Assembly: GCA_030141605.1 (NCBI GenBank)
Contig: JAQGDQ010000188.1
Location: forward strand, 326,001-390,000
Direction of reading: 5' to 3'
DNA: 64,000 bases
Source: Tubiluchus corallicola
Taxonomy: Eukaryota > Priapulida > Priapulimorpha > Priapulimorphida > Tubiluchidae
The position numbers and the translations under genes are program-made. The notes beneath the pieces were generated by a model, which did not search any database, was not told the DNA's origin, and was given only the letters and a program-made list of their open reading frames with translations. Shown here piece by piece: positions 61,916-64,000 of this stretch; position 1 is the stretch's first letter, and each line of letters begins with the position of its first letter.

Positions 61916-64000
61916 ATCAGTTAGTTTTGATTGTCTGTACATGAAAATTTTTAAATTACATGCATATTAAACTGAGCCCTAAACTTCAGCTTAATTAATT
62001 TTATGTACTGTATGCATCCTGACTGCATGCATCCAGTCTGTAAATATAGGAATTTAAGTAAGGTGAGACATTTCTTTCAAGGTGAGACAAATAGTTTTAC
62101 CTATCTAACTGACCTAGTTCGTAAGCAATGTACTGTAGAAATTCAACAATACACCAAATTTTTGACCTACAATGCTTTATTCTGAGGAGATTGACTGACG
62201 ATATGCACTCTCTTTTTCCTCAAAGAGTTTTTACTGTGCTTGCAGCTAGAATCTGTTCAATCAATAATGCTTCAGCTCATGTTGCCTGGTGGTTTAGTTT
62301 TACAAAAAACTAAAACCCAAAGGTTACACACTAAAACAACTGATTGTAAACTACCTTGCATCACATTGTAAATATAACCTAGTGTAGTCACCCTACAAGT
62401 ATAAATAAAATCAATTGAATTAATTATTAAATAAAACTAATTATAGTGTGGTTAGTTACTTTTAGAAATGTACATGAAACTACTGCATTTAAAGAAATAA
62501 GTTCAAAATCGTTGAAAATTGTACATAGATTACTGCATCGTGTCTGTTCTAGTTAAATTTAGACTGCAGTGCTTGTATAGTGCTTGAATAGCCTTTCAGA
62601 TTGTAAATAATGACACTAGTTAAATTTGATTATTTGTACACGATCGTGTATTTTACCTTCAACGTTTTTATCAGTGTTGGTTGAATATTGATGTGTTTGT
62701 ATAGTGTTGATTGAATGTTTTATTGGTTATTATTATAAATGTTTTAACATGGTAATATTTGGCAAGAAGTAAAAGCAGTTATACACTAATATCTTTTGCC
62801 TAAAGTGTACTAGAAAGCTGAAAATAGTGTGGTTCATAAGAACAAAAAACAAATTCATCACAAGTTTTTCTTATCTCATTGTAAATTAACACGTTAATAT
62901 GCAGAGATAAAAACTGGTTTTTGCCTTCATATTCTAGCTGATGTGAATTCACTTGTATAATCTAGGCTGTACTAAAGTGAATATAAATGTGCACAATTTG
63001 CTGTGCTTGAGCACAATTAGACCTGGACAAATTACTCTAATGATGTATAACACTATATAATTCTGTATTCATAAAACAATAGGAAAATGACAACAGTTTA
63101 TTTCTAAATGACAACATCATTAGCTAATGAGGACTGTCTGTCCCGAAATTTGAACAAACGTCAATGCATAACTTGAATATGAATATGTACTAATCAGTGA
63201 AATACCTCACATTGTGTTTGTCGTTTAGAAATGAAATGTGATCTTGCCATATTTGTAAATTGTAATGTAATGTGTTCTGTGGACAGCATTTAATGTCTGT
63301 AGTTGTTTTTTATAATTTAACTGTTTACTTGTTTGAATTTGCACAGTTGTAGTTGAATTAGTCAATAACAGCTTTTTCAAACCCAAATTTAAATTTCAAA
63401 GAACATATTTCAGTAAATATTCCAAAACAGAACATTCATTTAACTTAACTGCTTAGTTGTTATAAATTCCTTAAATTATGTTCCTATAATTGAAAGAATT
63501 TGGGAGATGTCGTTAAGCCTTTAAAATTAATAGTGCATGTAATTTTACCACTGTGAAAAATAATAATATACATTGTGTTACAATTATTATGTGTGTTTAT
63601 TATATATAATAATGGATTTCACTTACTCAAACTTACTAATTAAAAAGATGTTGATTGACCCCTATGGATTGATCATATGGCAAGCTATGTTAATTTTCTG
63701 CTACTTAACTGAACTTTCTGGCTTCCATGTAAAACTTTTTTCATGGAAATTAGTTATTTTCTGTCCATTTGCATGTGGACTCAAGTGCATTCCCTGTGTT
63801 ACTTGACATCAGCAAAATCAAAATTTGTGTTGAGCATGCGGCCCTGCATACTTCCTTATGTTAAGTAACTGTAACTCTGTAAGCTGTTTGATATGAAGCT
63901 TCAACAAATTTTATGAATGTCTGTGTTCCTCTTAGACTGGTAATGTTCAACAATGTTTCTTTGTGATCAGTTGCTACTTAAGACTAAACTGTCATTCACA
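61916..64000. other. SETD2 3' UTR and downstream sequence
   Basis: AT-rich sequence with no coding gene recognised. AATAAA at 62404-62409, and another about 30 bp later, are plausible SETD2 polyadenylation signals, giving a 3' UTR of roughly 500 nt. The frame at 63573-63806 has no domain I recognise. Confidence 0.6.

Overview
This is a 64 kb window of nuclear DNA from an AT-rich animal genome. The genes are intron-rich, introns have GT..AG borders, and the predicted proteins match conserved animal families at nearly full length. The non-LTR retrotransposons (two CR1/L2/Jockey-like, one R2/NeSL-like), Tigger-like elements and long trinucleotide arrays fit an invertebrate metazoan. I could not settle the phylum from sequence alone.

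Layout. (1) <1366-15060, + strand: CDC27/APC3, 18 coding exons, with only a very short first coding exon not found. (2) 18247-22491, - strand: a compact FAM133 homologue, 5 coding exons, with an 8-codon first exon 2.4 kb upstream of the next. (3) 22.5-30.5 kb: no gene recognised; a decayed LINE, a long foldback and other repeats. (4) 30577-32658, + strand: a USP2-like deubiquitinase in one uninterrupted reading frame. (5) 35040-39144, - strand: eIF1, 3 coding exons, with intron 1 carrying a dead LINE and a Tigger-like element. (6) 39.1-44.6 kb: a repeat-rich interval with diverged repeats, two complementary trinucleotide arrays, the 3' end of an R2-like LINE and a 618 bp element with long inverted ends. 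(7) 44662-61915, + strand: SETD2, 20 coding exons, about 2011 aa, followed by about 2 kb of 3' UTR or intergenic sequence.

Exon models were built by hand from homology, splice signals and phase continuity. Coding totals are 6036 nt (SETD2), 2424 nt (CDC27 without exon 1), 405 nt (FAM133) and 333 nt (eIF1). All are exact multiples of three with the stop included, which supports the junctions. No transcript data were available.

The genes are housekeeping regulators: cell-cycle ubiquitination (CDC27), deubiquitination (USP2), translation initiation (eIF1), H3K36 methylation during transcription (SETD2) and a lysine-rich nuclear family of unknown role (FAM133). CDC27/FAM133 and USP2/eIF1 are convergent pairs; FAM133/USP2 and eIF1/SETD2 are divergent. 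Nothing suggests a co-regulated cluster, and I found no convincing new biological system. The most interesting signals are a decayed second copy of the SETD2 last exon and 3' UTR inside a SETD2 intron, a G-x-D-G-Q-P repeat block in SETD2, the intronless USP2, and several undescribed foldback or inverted-repeat elements.
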